Shown here one piece after another: positions 11,395 to 20,168 of a DNA stretch of 64,000 nt (the first letter of the stretch is position 1; the number at the start of each line of letters is the position of its first letter). Source of the stretch: Gracilariopsis chorda (Eukaryota; Rhodophyta; Florideophyceae; Gracilariales; Gracilariaceae); assembly GCA_003194525.1 (NCBI GenBank), contig NBIV01000015.1, positions 124,001-188,000 on the forward strand, read 5' to 3'. The position numbers were made by a program, and so were the translations under genes. The notes below the pieces were generated by a model. The model had not been told where the DNA came from. It saw nothing but the letters and a program-made list of their open reading frames with translations, and ran no database searches.

Positions 11395-11810
11395 TGCTCC
11401 TGCCCCGCCGCCTTGCCCCCGCCTCGCTGCGTTACCGCCAATTTTCCGCCTCACAGCGTTGCCGCCACCTCCCCCCGACACGCACTCTTGCCGCCGCCTT
11501 GCCGCCTTTCCTCCTCACCGCCTTTCCGCAACCTCGCTCTGACGCGCTTTCTTGCCGCTGCCTTCCCGCCTTTCTGCCTTACCGCCTTGCCGCCTTGCCG
11601 TGGCCTCGCCTCCCCACTTTGCGGCTTTGCCGCCTTGCCGCCACCCCGCCGTTTCTCCTCGCCGCATTTCTGCCGCCTCGCCGCCTCCTCAACAGCTTTT
11701 GCATTGCCTTATTGCCTCGCCACCGCCTCTCCGCCTTGCAGCCACCTCTCCGCCTTGCAGCCGCCTCTGCATTGCCTTGCCGCCTCGCGCCGCTGCCGCC
11801 TTTCTCAGCG
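11395..11810. repeat. C-rich degenerate minisatellite
   Basis: About 415 bp of degenerate units such as CCGCCTTGC and CCGCCTTTCTG are strongly strand-biased to C and T. Long open frames through it encode only Pro/Leu/Ala-rich low complexity and are not genes. It lies inside the DDE_1 element. Confidence 0.8.
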
Positions 11811-12049
11811 GATAACCGCGGCAAGAGTCAACGTCGCCCATGCCGGGCAGTTGCCGTCGCCGCTGTCGTTGCCTTCGTGTCCCCAATTGACGATCTCGGT
11901 GCGGCTTATGCCGCATATTGTCGGCACTCTCTCTTCCGTTCTTCAGTTGAGCAACGGTAATTATGATTTCTTACTTGATCATTACCGTAATATTAATGTC
12001 GTGCCATTACGCAAACATGTATACGAGACACACCGGTTCGCAAGGAAGA

Positions 12050-13717
12050 TCAGGCAATCTCCCCGACAACTTGACCCTCAAAATGGGATCGATACTTGCG
12101 TATAATTGCCTGCAGTTGAGGGAATAACTGCCTCTCCTCCCACTTCCCGTTCAGGTTCAGGGCCATTCCGCACCGTATCATCGCTTTTCGAACGTAGCCC
12201 AAACCGTCGCTATCGCGTTGGGCGCCTACTGCGCGAACAGACTTCGTCACTAACTTGAGGAAATGACGCTTTCCTGGGTTGGTAAGTTTCCCTGACGACC
12301 TCGTGCCATTCCACCACAGCCAATCATCTAACGCCTCCATCTTGTAATCATCCCACTCATTTCGCCAGAACGTTTTCAGCTTCTGGATAATAAAGCTATC
12401 TGCAGGTTGTACTAAGTGCGTCGAATTGAATGGAAAGAATCTTATTTCAGTATTATTCTCTTGTAGTGCGGCCTTCACCCCCCCCTGTTACGTTATGCGT
12501 ATTGACATTGTCGATGTAGAGAACACGTTTGTGCCCGTTCGGTATTGGTTGAAACACACGTTTTTCTTGCACCCACTGCAGAAAACCCCGTTTGTCCATC
12601 CATGCTTTAGGTCCTTTACGGTAGACCACTCCGGGAACATTATCAGGGAGACCACGGATTGGATAGTTCTTGTCCACGTTTTTATATATCAACATTGGTG
12701 TTTCGAGAGGCGCAGTAGGGCCCCCAGAGATTAATACCATCATAGTCATTCCGTCGTCACCAGATACAACATCTGCATATCTGAAATTCTTTTCACCACC
12801 TAAAGCCAACGTCTTGTGATTGTACATGTTTATAGAGAAATGAGTCTCGTCGGCGTTGAATACATCTTCTTCCTTAAGTAGATTTGAACGAAACTCTCTG
12901 ACCAATTGACCAAGATGGAAGGCAACCTCTCGTTCAATCTGTTCTTGCTTGGTTGGCGAGAGCATTAGCTTCCCGTACTGCGCTCAATTGAAAATATTAC
13001 TTTTCCCAATGAAGGACTGAATCCATCGCGGAATTATACAATCTTTGATTGGTTTACCGCTCTTAAGGTCCGTCATGTTTTGATGATATTCGCCGTTTGT
13101 TTTTCCCGAAATGAGGTGCATACTCAGCTTTCGAAGCATACGAGCATAAAATTTGACTCCCGCCTTCCTCATGCGATTGAAGTCTTCTAGCAAATGTTTG
13201 TGGAGAGAAGCTACCCACAGCGTCATTTTACGGCCACACCATTGCTCAGCTTTTAGATAATATCGCTGCAATTCATTCTTTGTGTTTCTGACAAAAGAAC
13301 GGTTACTTTTTTTTGAAACATGATCTTCAGCAGTAATGAGAACGTTTTGGAGCTTCCAATACGAATCGCTCTCTGCAAGTTGGCTTTTGGAGTTCCTCTG
13401 AAAAAAAGGGTAAACGGTTTGACGGAGAGGGAGATGATGTGCTTTTTACTTTTCGCTCTGGCTGTTCGAATCATCCACTGAGCTACACGCGCCTTGTTAG
13501 TGTTTGTGAGAACATTTTGGACTTTTCGTTTAGTCTAGTTAGTGTGAAGGGCACGTGATGCTAGTCCTGAGGCACTCTTGTCTTTCGAAGCGATAGAGAT
13601 ATTTGGTGCAGTGGAGGCGTCACTGAGGGCTGGATTGACCTGCGGAGCTGAACAAGAAAACGCGGTATGCAGCGCAGAGCCGTAGAGGGACTTGGTTTGC
13701 TCTTGTGATTGTTTCAT
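12050..13717 (-). pseudogene. DDE_1 superfamily transposase remnant
   Basis: Reading leftward from ATG at 13717, an N-terminal region with helix-turn-helix character (NKARVAQWMIRTARAKSKKH) is followed by a DDE_1 core. The core has FNADETHFSINM with the first Asp near 12855, YIDNVNTHN with the second near 12500, and FPFNSTHLVQPADSFIIQKL with the third near 12390, as in pogo, Tigger and jerky-type transposases. Breaks are a TAG at 13535, a frameshift near 13360, a stop at 12984 and a frameshift in a homopolymer C run near 12480. It would have cut and pasted the surrounding element. Confidence 0.85.
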
Positions 13718-13905
13718 GAAATGAAAGCTCTCAGGTGGACTGACGTTCTCCTACCTTTGGTGACCTGTTTTTACGCACGCTTTCCGTTTGAATTTCAAAG
13801 AGGTGCGCCGAACCCACACTATTGTGATGTAAATACTGGCTCCCGCCACATGAATTAGTGTGGGCTACACTCTATAGCGTTTCTACACAATTTTTGAACC
13901 CAAAA

Positions 13906-13916
13906 TAATCACAGTG
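13906..13916 (-). repeat. right TIR of the DDE_1 element
   Basis: TAATCACAGTG pairs with 10915-10925. Confidence 0.85.
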
Positions 13917-14073
13917 TTCATTTGTACCGTTTGCGGCCGATACATAGTGAGAAGTTTTTAATTTTCAACAAGATGGGGCTTCTATACATTGGCCTGTCTA
14001 TACTACGAAGTGGTTGAAGGACCGCAATGTTGATGTTCTTACCTGGCCGGCTAAGTCTCCCGACCTAAACATT

Positions 14074-14117
14074 AGAGAGTTTACGAAAGTATTTTTTTTT
14101 TCACATGACTTGCAAAT
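14074..14117 (+). repeat. left TIR of the Harbinger element
   Basis: The 44 bases comprise AGAGAGTTTACGAAAGTA, a T run, then CACATGACTTGCAAAT. They match the reverse complement of 16630-16672 with about three substitutions and one indel. Confidence 0.92.
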
Positions 14118-14321
14118 ATGATTCATAAATCTAAACAGAAATTTGAGGTCATATTTGTGTCATGCAAGTTTACGATCAAATATGACTTCACGAGGTCAAC
14201 TGTTCTGGTTCTGCTATCTCGTACTCACACAATGTCAGTACGAGCCAGAATTTTATTCTGTTTCCTCTGACAATCCCCATTTTCCCCACATTCCATCCTT
14301 CAGTGGCACTTCGTCCGTGCC

Positions 14322-15461
14322 ATGAAGCAGAAGGACTATGAAATCGGAGCGGCTATCCGCCGCAAACAAAAGCGCTCACGCATAACTTGTCTCGGGTTGC
14401 TTGCTGGAGCCGAAGATGAGGTTTTGTTACGTCTGCAGAAGCGATACTGACGGGTTGCAAGAGACGTTCGTCTCATTCAACGTCGATCTAGACACATCAG
14501 CGTCACGTCATTTAATGTGAACGTGTTTAGTGATGAACAATGCCTATGGAACTTCCGATTTCGAAAACAAGATCTTGGCGCTATCATCGCGCTTACAGGC
14601 TGGAATTCTAGAAGAACAAAGCGTTCAGGATACGTTTGTGATCCTGTGGCTGCTACATGTATAATGTTGAGAAGATTAGCTTCTCCAATCAGATGGGTGG
14701 ATGTTGAGGTGATGTTTGGTATGCGTTCATCAGCACTGTCGGAAGTCTTCTGGGAGGTAGTTGAAAAATTTGTTGCAGTACATGGGGATCTGTTAAGCAC
14801 GTTTCAGTCAAGCCTAATGGAGAGTCGAGCCCGATTATATGCAGAAACTATTGCGTCTAAAGGCGCTCCGCTTGACAATTGTATTGGGTTTATCGATTGT
14901 ACGAAGATAGAAATGAGCCGGCCAGGCGGTCCTTCTGCAAATCAGAGAAGCTGCTATTCTGGGCATAAGAGGATGCATTGTCTGATATATCAGACCATCA
15001 CTACTCCTGATGGCCTAGTGTTTTACTTGTACGGCCCAGAGGTAGGACGGCGTCATGACATGACTTTATATCGTCAGAGTCAATTAGATGGTGTTCTACA
15101 ATCTTCATTGGTTATCGACAATTTACAATACTGCATATTTGGGGATGCAGCATACGTTCTCAGGCCATTGTTGCAAACTGCCTTCCCTCGTGTCGGATGT
15201 TCTGCAGAGAAAGCAATTTATAACAAGTCTATGAGTGCGGTTCGCGAAGGTGTGGAATGGTCGTACAAAGATCTCAAACAGATCTGGTCTTCCCAAGATT
15301 ACAAACGACTGCTTAAAGTTCGCCAAGCACCGATTGCATTGATGTACAAATCCTCCGCTTTACTCTGGAACTTCAAAGTATGTCTCCACTCTGGAGGCCA
15401 AAGTGCTTCCTATTTCAACTGTGCTCCCCTTTCACTTTCCGACTATCTAGGTGAGGCCTAA
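14322..15461 (+). pseudogene. Harbinger transposase (DDE_Tnp_4), one in-frame stop
   Basis: ATG at 14322 opens a 380-codon frame interrupted once by TGA at 14448-14450 (…LLRLQKRY, stop, RVARDVRLIQ). After it the frame is open to 15461. The DDE nuclease fold of pfam13359 is clear: FIDCTKIEMSRPGG with the first Asp near 14895, GPEVGRRHDMTLY with the second near 15055, FGDAAYVLRP near 15140, and a C-terminal Glu near 15255 (EGVEWSYKDLKQIW). The length is normal for the family. The downstream 314 residues alone lack an ATG start. It would excise and reinsert the element together with its Myb-like partner on the other strand. Confidence 0.9.
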
Positions 15462-15471
15462 GAGACAAATC

Positions 15472-16377
15472 TCACTGCAGTTTCTTAGCTAGGGCTGCCA
15501 GCACGTCTAAAGTGGCTGTGCGTTCAGCAGCATATTGCTTCATTTGCTCCCTATCCATAGCAGCCCTTTTTTTTTTCAAATCAATTCGTTTCGCTTCCAG
15601 CGTCAGTCGATTCTCTTCCAACTCCTGTGCCCTCTGCAAACGCGATTCTTCCCGCTCCTCTCTTCTCTGTTCAAAACAGAACCTGTCCTCTTCCAACTTC
15701 AGCCTTTTCCCCTCAATCTCCCTACGAGCGGCGATATGAGCACTAATCATATCTTGCGCTTCGTCATCAGAATCCAAGATGAGTGGGCGCTTTTTCCGCT
15801 TTTTCTCCGATTTCTCACCAGATTCTCGGTCCAATGACCTTTCTCTTGAAAGCGCCCGAGCTCAAATTTGTGCTCCAGCTGCGAAAAGACGTTTATCTAG
15901 CTCTGTACGCTCATCACGTTCGGTACGGCGGCGCTCTTCGAACTCATCTAATTCCAGAATCAAGTCATCTAATAAAGTTTCGCGCTCCCCTCGCACTTCA
16001 ATTATACCTGATGCAACTGCATTATAATTGACAGCCTTCCTATGCTCGGATATAATTTTCTTGAAACAATCGTTAAGGGTCTTCCACGATGGTGCCGTTA
16101 CAGTTGCAAGCCAGGAGTCTGGGACTGCAGCCAAAAATATTTGCAGCGCTTCTTCGAATCTTGGTTGCGTTTTGCCGTGCGGCGCGGTATGAGCATCCAC
16201 TGCAGAGATAGCCTTAAGTAGGAACAGATCCCATGCAGCAGAGAAGCGAATGCGTTTTTTCTTGGTAGTCTTAGGCGTCGTGGTTGGTGTGCTTGTGACG
16301 ATAGACGGCGTTTAGATGGTAGCAGGCACAGGGGGGTTGGGGACCGATTCAGGGGAGGAAGGCAGCGGGGTAGCCAT
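15472..16377 (-). pseudogene. Harbinger Myb/SANT-like protein, two in-frame stops
   Basis: ATG at 16377 (MATPLPSSPESVPN) begins a 302-codon frame with TAA at 16312-16314 and TGA at 15862-15864 and no frameshift. A trihelix/Myb-like domain follows the first stop (KKRIRFSAAWDLFLLKAI, then FEEALQIFLAAVP and SWKTLNDCFKKII). A long charged coiled coil follows (FEERRRTERDERTELDKRLF, later EERERE-type repeats). In Harbinger elements this protein carries the transposase to the nucleus and binds the ends. It ends ten bases from the transposase stop, on the opposite strand. Confidence 0.85.
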
Positions 16378-16629
16378 ATCGAAGAGGAAAGGTGTGAGTA
16401 GTGCCAAGTATCTTCGCGAGCAGTAGTTTGCGTAGAGGTGAGAGTAAGGAGCTGCCCTCCTCATGGACAGACATACGAACCTCATATAATATACGCGGAA
16501 ATAATTCCCGCGAATTGAACAAAATACAAGTGAAGCGAACTTCACAAACTCGGGCTGTAAGAGAATAAATGACTTGGCTCGGAAATCAAATTTTCTCTTA
16601 GACCGGAAACTTGTAATACGTTTCACGAA

Positions 16630-16672
16630 ATTTGCAAGCCATGTGAAAAAAATCTACTTTCGTAAACTCTCT
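16630..16672 (-). repeat. right TIR of the Harbinger element
   Basis: This is the reverse complement of the left end. It ends ACTCTCT and is followed by the ATT duplication at 16673-16675. Confidence 0.92.
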
Positions 16673-16909
16673 ATTATGGAAAACATCTGGGGACTGTTCG
16701 CACGTCGAGTGTACGCTAATCAGCGCCAGTTTGCGTATGTTGGAACGCTTTTGGAAGTGGTTGTGGACTGTTGGAACGAGTTGACCAATGAGTACTTGGA
16801 AACTGTACAAGTCTTTACAGGAGCGTTGCATAAAAGTGGTGGAAAAGAAGGGAGAAATGACGAAGTATTGAGTCGTATAAAGGTGTTTGTTGTTTTGGAT
16901 TTTAACTAG

Positions 16910-17295
16910 GTTTCGTGGTCTTGTTTAAGCTATCTACCCTTTTACGTTGACCTGCGAGGTCTTCCGCTCTACAAGGTTGCCTAACTGCGCTCGTTACTGA
17001 GTTGAAGAAGCGCAGTTTGCTACTCTGCCTCCTTTCTTTTCAAGTATTGTCACAGGAAGGAAGAGGCCGGTGGCTTTATTCAGCTTTTGCGGACTGTACA
17101 GCACTACGAGCACCCGCAAAGGCAAACAGCACAGCGAAAACAGAGTTCTTACATATGGTGACAGCATCAACTTAACGCGCGGGTTGATTTTCTGAATCTT
17201 ACGATCCACTTGTCCTCATGGATGGAAGTGATACAACGCAACTTTGCAACAATACGAAAAGCAAAGATTTGAGTGACAAATGCAGCCCAACACTG
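16910..17295. other. no gene seen
   Basis: This lies between the Tc1 remnant and the 3' end of the flotillin gene. It probably contains the right end of the Tc1 element, which I could not identify, and the flotillin 3' untranslated region. Confidence 0.4.
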
Positions 17296-18953
17296 TTATC
17301 CAGTCAGAGTGTTTGCCACTTTCCCGTTTGCCAGATTCGCCAGTCCCTGCCGAATATCACAATTTGTCAAGGCTTGAATTGCCTCCGGAACTTCGGCAAC
17401 CATGCGCGTCATTTCACGCGTAAACTGCGAAGGGCCACTGCTGTTGCTTCCACCAGACGTGACAAACACCATTTTCTCCGTCTTGGAAAGCGGTTCCGCC
17501 AATGAGCTCGCTACGCGAGGCATCATGTCTATCATCTTGTCGAGTAGCACACCATAGTTCGCACTGGAGACAGAAACACACAAAAAAAGGAACAAACAGT
17601 TAGCTATCCACATCTGCAGCAAACTGTGCGCATCGAAGCCGTCGTGAGGTTGATGCCTGATTGAAAGAAAATAGAGGTAACGTACTGTTCCTGCCATATC
17701 TGGAGTCGACGCTCCAGTATGTCGTTCTCCGCCATTCCTTTCGCACGATGTGCGTCAGCCTTCCTCAACTCAACCTCCACTTCCGCCATCCCTTTTGCAC
17801 GAATAACCTCGGCCGTAGCATCACCTACGCGTTTGATCTTCTCTGCGTCTACCTGAGCCTGAGCGATACCGACTTTTTGCAGAATCACGCTCTGCTTCTC
17901 AGCCTCTGCGTTACCCATGAGGCGAATCTTCTCAGCATCTGCGTGAGCAGTAGCACGAACGCCATCCGCATCCACTCTAGCTTTGTAAAGCTTTGCATCT
18001 GCCTCCACATGAACTTGTTGCTCTTTAACGAGCTTCTCCTTCTCAACGTATTGCTTCATAACTTCGAGTTCAGCCTTTGCCTCGGCAGCTTTGGCCTCCT
18101 TCTTCCGAACCAGCAATATCTTATCTTGGTCAGCGTCAGCAATATCAAACGCCTTATGCTGTTCAGCAAGATACTTGTCGACTTCCTTCTGTGCGCGCGC
18201 CTGCTTGATCTTTCTCTCCTGATCAGAAACAATCTTGAGTTGCTCCTGCTGGTTCATCTCAACGTGGGCTTGGGCTTCCTCTTTGGCTCTACGTGCAGAT
18301 GCCTGGCTCTGGTGCGTGGCGCGTCCTTCAACGGCATCACGTTTAACGCTTTCTGTGGGAGTAACGCCCAAGTTTTCAATGTATCCATTATCGTCAGTAA
18401 TTTCTGCGACGGTGTATGAAACAATGGTAAGCCCCATGTTACGCATATCATTGTAGCAAAGCTCCAAAACACGTCTTGAGAAGGTGGCGCGATCACGATA
18501 AAGCTCTTCAACAGTGAGGGAACCGATGATGGCACGCTGATGACCAGAGACGGTTTTCTGGATAGAATCCTCGATTTCAGAGTCCTTCTTGCCGATGAAA
18601 TGCTGAGCAGCCAGTCGAATGGCAGAATGATCCATTTGGAGATCACCTCCGACGCTGGACTGGTGTCTCTGGATGTCGTCATCTTCGGCATCTCCGGGTG
18701 GAGTGGACCAACTCTGAATCTTGACTTGACAGCAGGATGTGACGTTGACTCCAACTCCGTTTATGGTGGTGCCACGGGCGGTGTGGACGGTGATGGTGCG
18801 CAGTTCGAGACCTAATCTATCGATGCGTTGCAAGAACGGGATGGCGAACATTCGCCCTCCGATGATGACGCCGACATGCTTCCTGCCGGAGGACTTGATG
18901 AGAGCGGTGTTCGGACCGGCCGTGTGGACAAAGCCACTGAAAATGGAGGGCAT
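17296..18953 (-). CDS. flotillin-like SPFH/band 7 protein, two exons
   Basis: The coding exons are 18953-17686 and 17563-17296, giving 511 residues. The 122-bp intron (17564-17685) has a GTACGT donor and a CTCCAG acceptor and joins EH to ANYGVL. The N-terminal SPFH domain (about 5-200) begins MPSIFSGFVHTAGPNTALIK. A long Ala/Glu/Lys coiled coil with the flotillin EA-rich repeats follows (about 210-410), then a C-terminal oligomerisation region. Flotillins scaffold membrane microdomains on the inner face of the plasma membrane and endosomes and assist endocytosis and signalling. The length is slightly above the usual 430-490. The call is firm; which flotillin paralogue cannot be said. Confidence 0.92.
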
Positions 18954-20168
18954 TTTGGGAGCGGTGCGAGAGACTGGCGCGGTGAAACGGAAGAGAAGAC
19001 GGGTTCAGCTGAGAGAAGTGGAAAAGAGGGAGAAGAGTTACAGTAAGAAAGCAGGTTGAGCGACCTGTTAAGAAAGCAGAGAGAGGTGAGAGGGCACTCA
19101 ACGTGGGAGCGCAGTACGTAAGAAGGCGGAGGTGGGCAAGAAGAGCCTGCAACGAGTATAACGGAGATGTGGTATAACTATGTGCCGTGACGTGATTGGT
19201 GGCAGGGTGTGATATAGAGGCAGTTACGCAGCGAATGCAAGCCGGGCAACAATGCAGCGCCATTTCGGCGAGGCAGGCAATTAAACAAACCAAGAAGATG
19301 TAACCCTGTTACCTTCGGTAGACCCAGTAGCCATTCCGAAGGTAGGTGGAAGCTTGTGTCAACGAGCCTCGTTGAACGAGGCAGTCCACCAAAGGCCGGC
19401 ACCGTACGAGTTTCCGTTGTATGGGCGAACGACTTATATACGATATAACGTGCTTATCGCACTGCCCAATGCATGAGAAATGAACAAAAAACAAACATAC
19501 AGTATCGATAACTACACCGATGGAGAACTAATGACCGTTCAGTATCCTCACTGCGGTGTGGGAAGAGAAAAGATGGGATAACGAAGGGGTAAAGGGTTAG
19601 CGGGCTGCTAACCCTTTAACCCTTACTGTTGGTACCAACATCTAGACCACGCACTGGCCGTAGAACAACATGAGAGAACGGTTTACCGCCAGCACTATCC
19701 AACGGGTATTCGGCGGTAGGAAAATGAGTCTGAAACACGTGTTCAACGCGTGCAGTGGGACGCGTTGATTGGCACATGGAAAGCCGCTTACAGCCGACGA
19801 TGCCGTCCAGATCGTCGTGCGCATCGCGCCGCATGATGACCGTTGGCTTGCCGCTGCATGGCCTAAGCCCGGTTTTGCTGCTGAAGCGCGCCCTCACGCG
19901 AACTCAAAGCGGCCACGCCGCACGCGTGGCAACACCCTCTTCGCTGTAAAGCGCGTACAAACTGCCGCACCACCTCCCGCCCCGCTCATCATCCCGTTAC
20001 AACGCTTTCGCCGTGCGCGCCTGTCTCTCACTCCAGCCCCCTTTATAAAAACCTGCTTACCGCGCCGCACATCCTCCCGCTGTTCCGTCCTCGTCGCCTC
20101 GGTCCCGAGTGTTCTCACCGTTCACTACCTTCTTCCCTTCCCCTCTGCCTTCTTCACCCTTCTCCATC
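18954..20168. other. divergent upstream region with a hairpin repeat
   Basis: This region separates the divergent flotillin and secreted-protein genes. No coding region is supported. A palindrome at 19591-19617 is annotated separately. CCTTTATAAAAACC near 20040 is a plausible TATA element for the downstream gene. Confidence 0.45.
19591..19617. repeat. short dispersed palindrome, copy 1
   Basis: Perfect 11-bp arms AAAGGGTTAGC and GCTAACCCTTT flank a 5-base loop. Related palindromes occur at 22259, 22447 and 39661. Sequence after the palindrome here (CTGTTGGTACCAAC) resembles that after the 39661 copy (TTTGGTACAAC), suggesting a small repeat family. Confidence 0.7.

Larger units (their letters stand above)
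10915..13916. mobile_element. DDE_1/pogo-like DNA transposon, nested in Tc1
   Basis: The 3,002-bp insert has 11-bp perfect terminal inverted repeats, CACTGTGATTA at 10915-10925 and TAATCACAGTG at 13906-13916, with weaker matching for seven more bases. Both ends carry subterminal ATTAGTGTGGG motifs. It encodes a minus-strand DDE_1 transposase remnant and contains a C-rich minisatellite. Joining base 10914 to 13917 gives TGAATTCA and keeps the Tc1 frame exactly (codons GTG AAT TCA TTT). The insertion therefore looks duplication-free, at the centre of a palindrome. Pogo elements normally duplicate TA, so the subclass is uncertain. Confidence 0.85.
14074..16672. mobile_element. PIF/Harbinger DNA transposon, nested in Tc1
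   Basis: The element is 2,599 bp with 43-44-bp terminal inverted repeats beginning AGAGAGTTTACGAAAGTA. It is flanked by a 3-bp duplication, ATT at 14071-14073 and 16673-16675. Removing it with one ATT restores the Tc1 codons for DLNI-MENIW. It carries the two usual Harbinger genes in convergent orientation, a DDE_Tnp_4 transposase and a Myb/SANT-like partner. Only three in-frame stops damage them, so it is the youngest-looking element in the window. Confidence 0.95.
10254..16909 (+). pseudogene. Tc1/mariner (Tc3-like) transposase, split by two later transposons
   Basis: ATG at 10254 opens an N-terminal helix-turn-helix domain (SQREIAQTLNRSRPVVQNFL). The DDE core follows in shifted frames: EWKRTIFSDE with the first Asp near 10690, then DGPDGFAYYWHG and DSVMLWGAC. 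The segment ending at 10914 (YCKLLEKEMLQVN) continues in frame at 13917 (SFVPFAAD, then NFQQDGASIH and WPAKSPDLNI with the second Asp). It continues again at 16676 (MENIWGLFARRVY) to the TAG after 16906. The intervening blocks are a DDE_1 element and a Harbinger element. Stops TAG-TGA near 13945 and frameshifts before 10845 show the gene was also decaying by point changes. The outer inverted repeats and TA duplication were not identified. Confidence 0.9.

Noticed and set aside
11054-12105. Several long Pro/Leu/Ala-rich frames
   Set aside because: They arise from the C-rich minisatellite in all three frames on both strands.
17661-18419. 252-codon plus-strand Leu-rich frame
   Set aside because: Mirror of the flotillin coiled-coil region; its Leu/Cys richness is the antisense of Lys/Glu/Ala codons.
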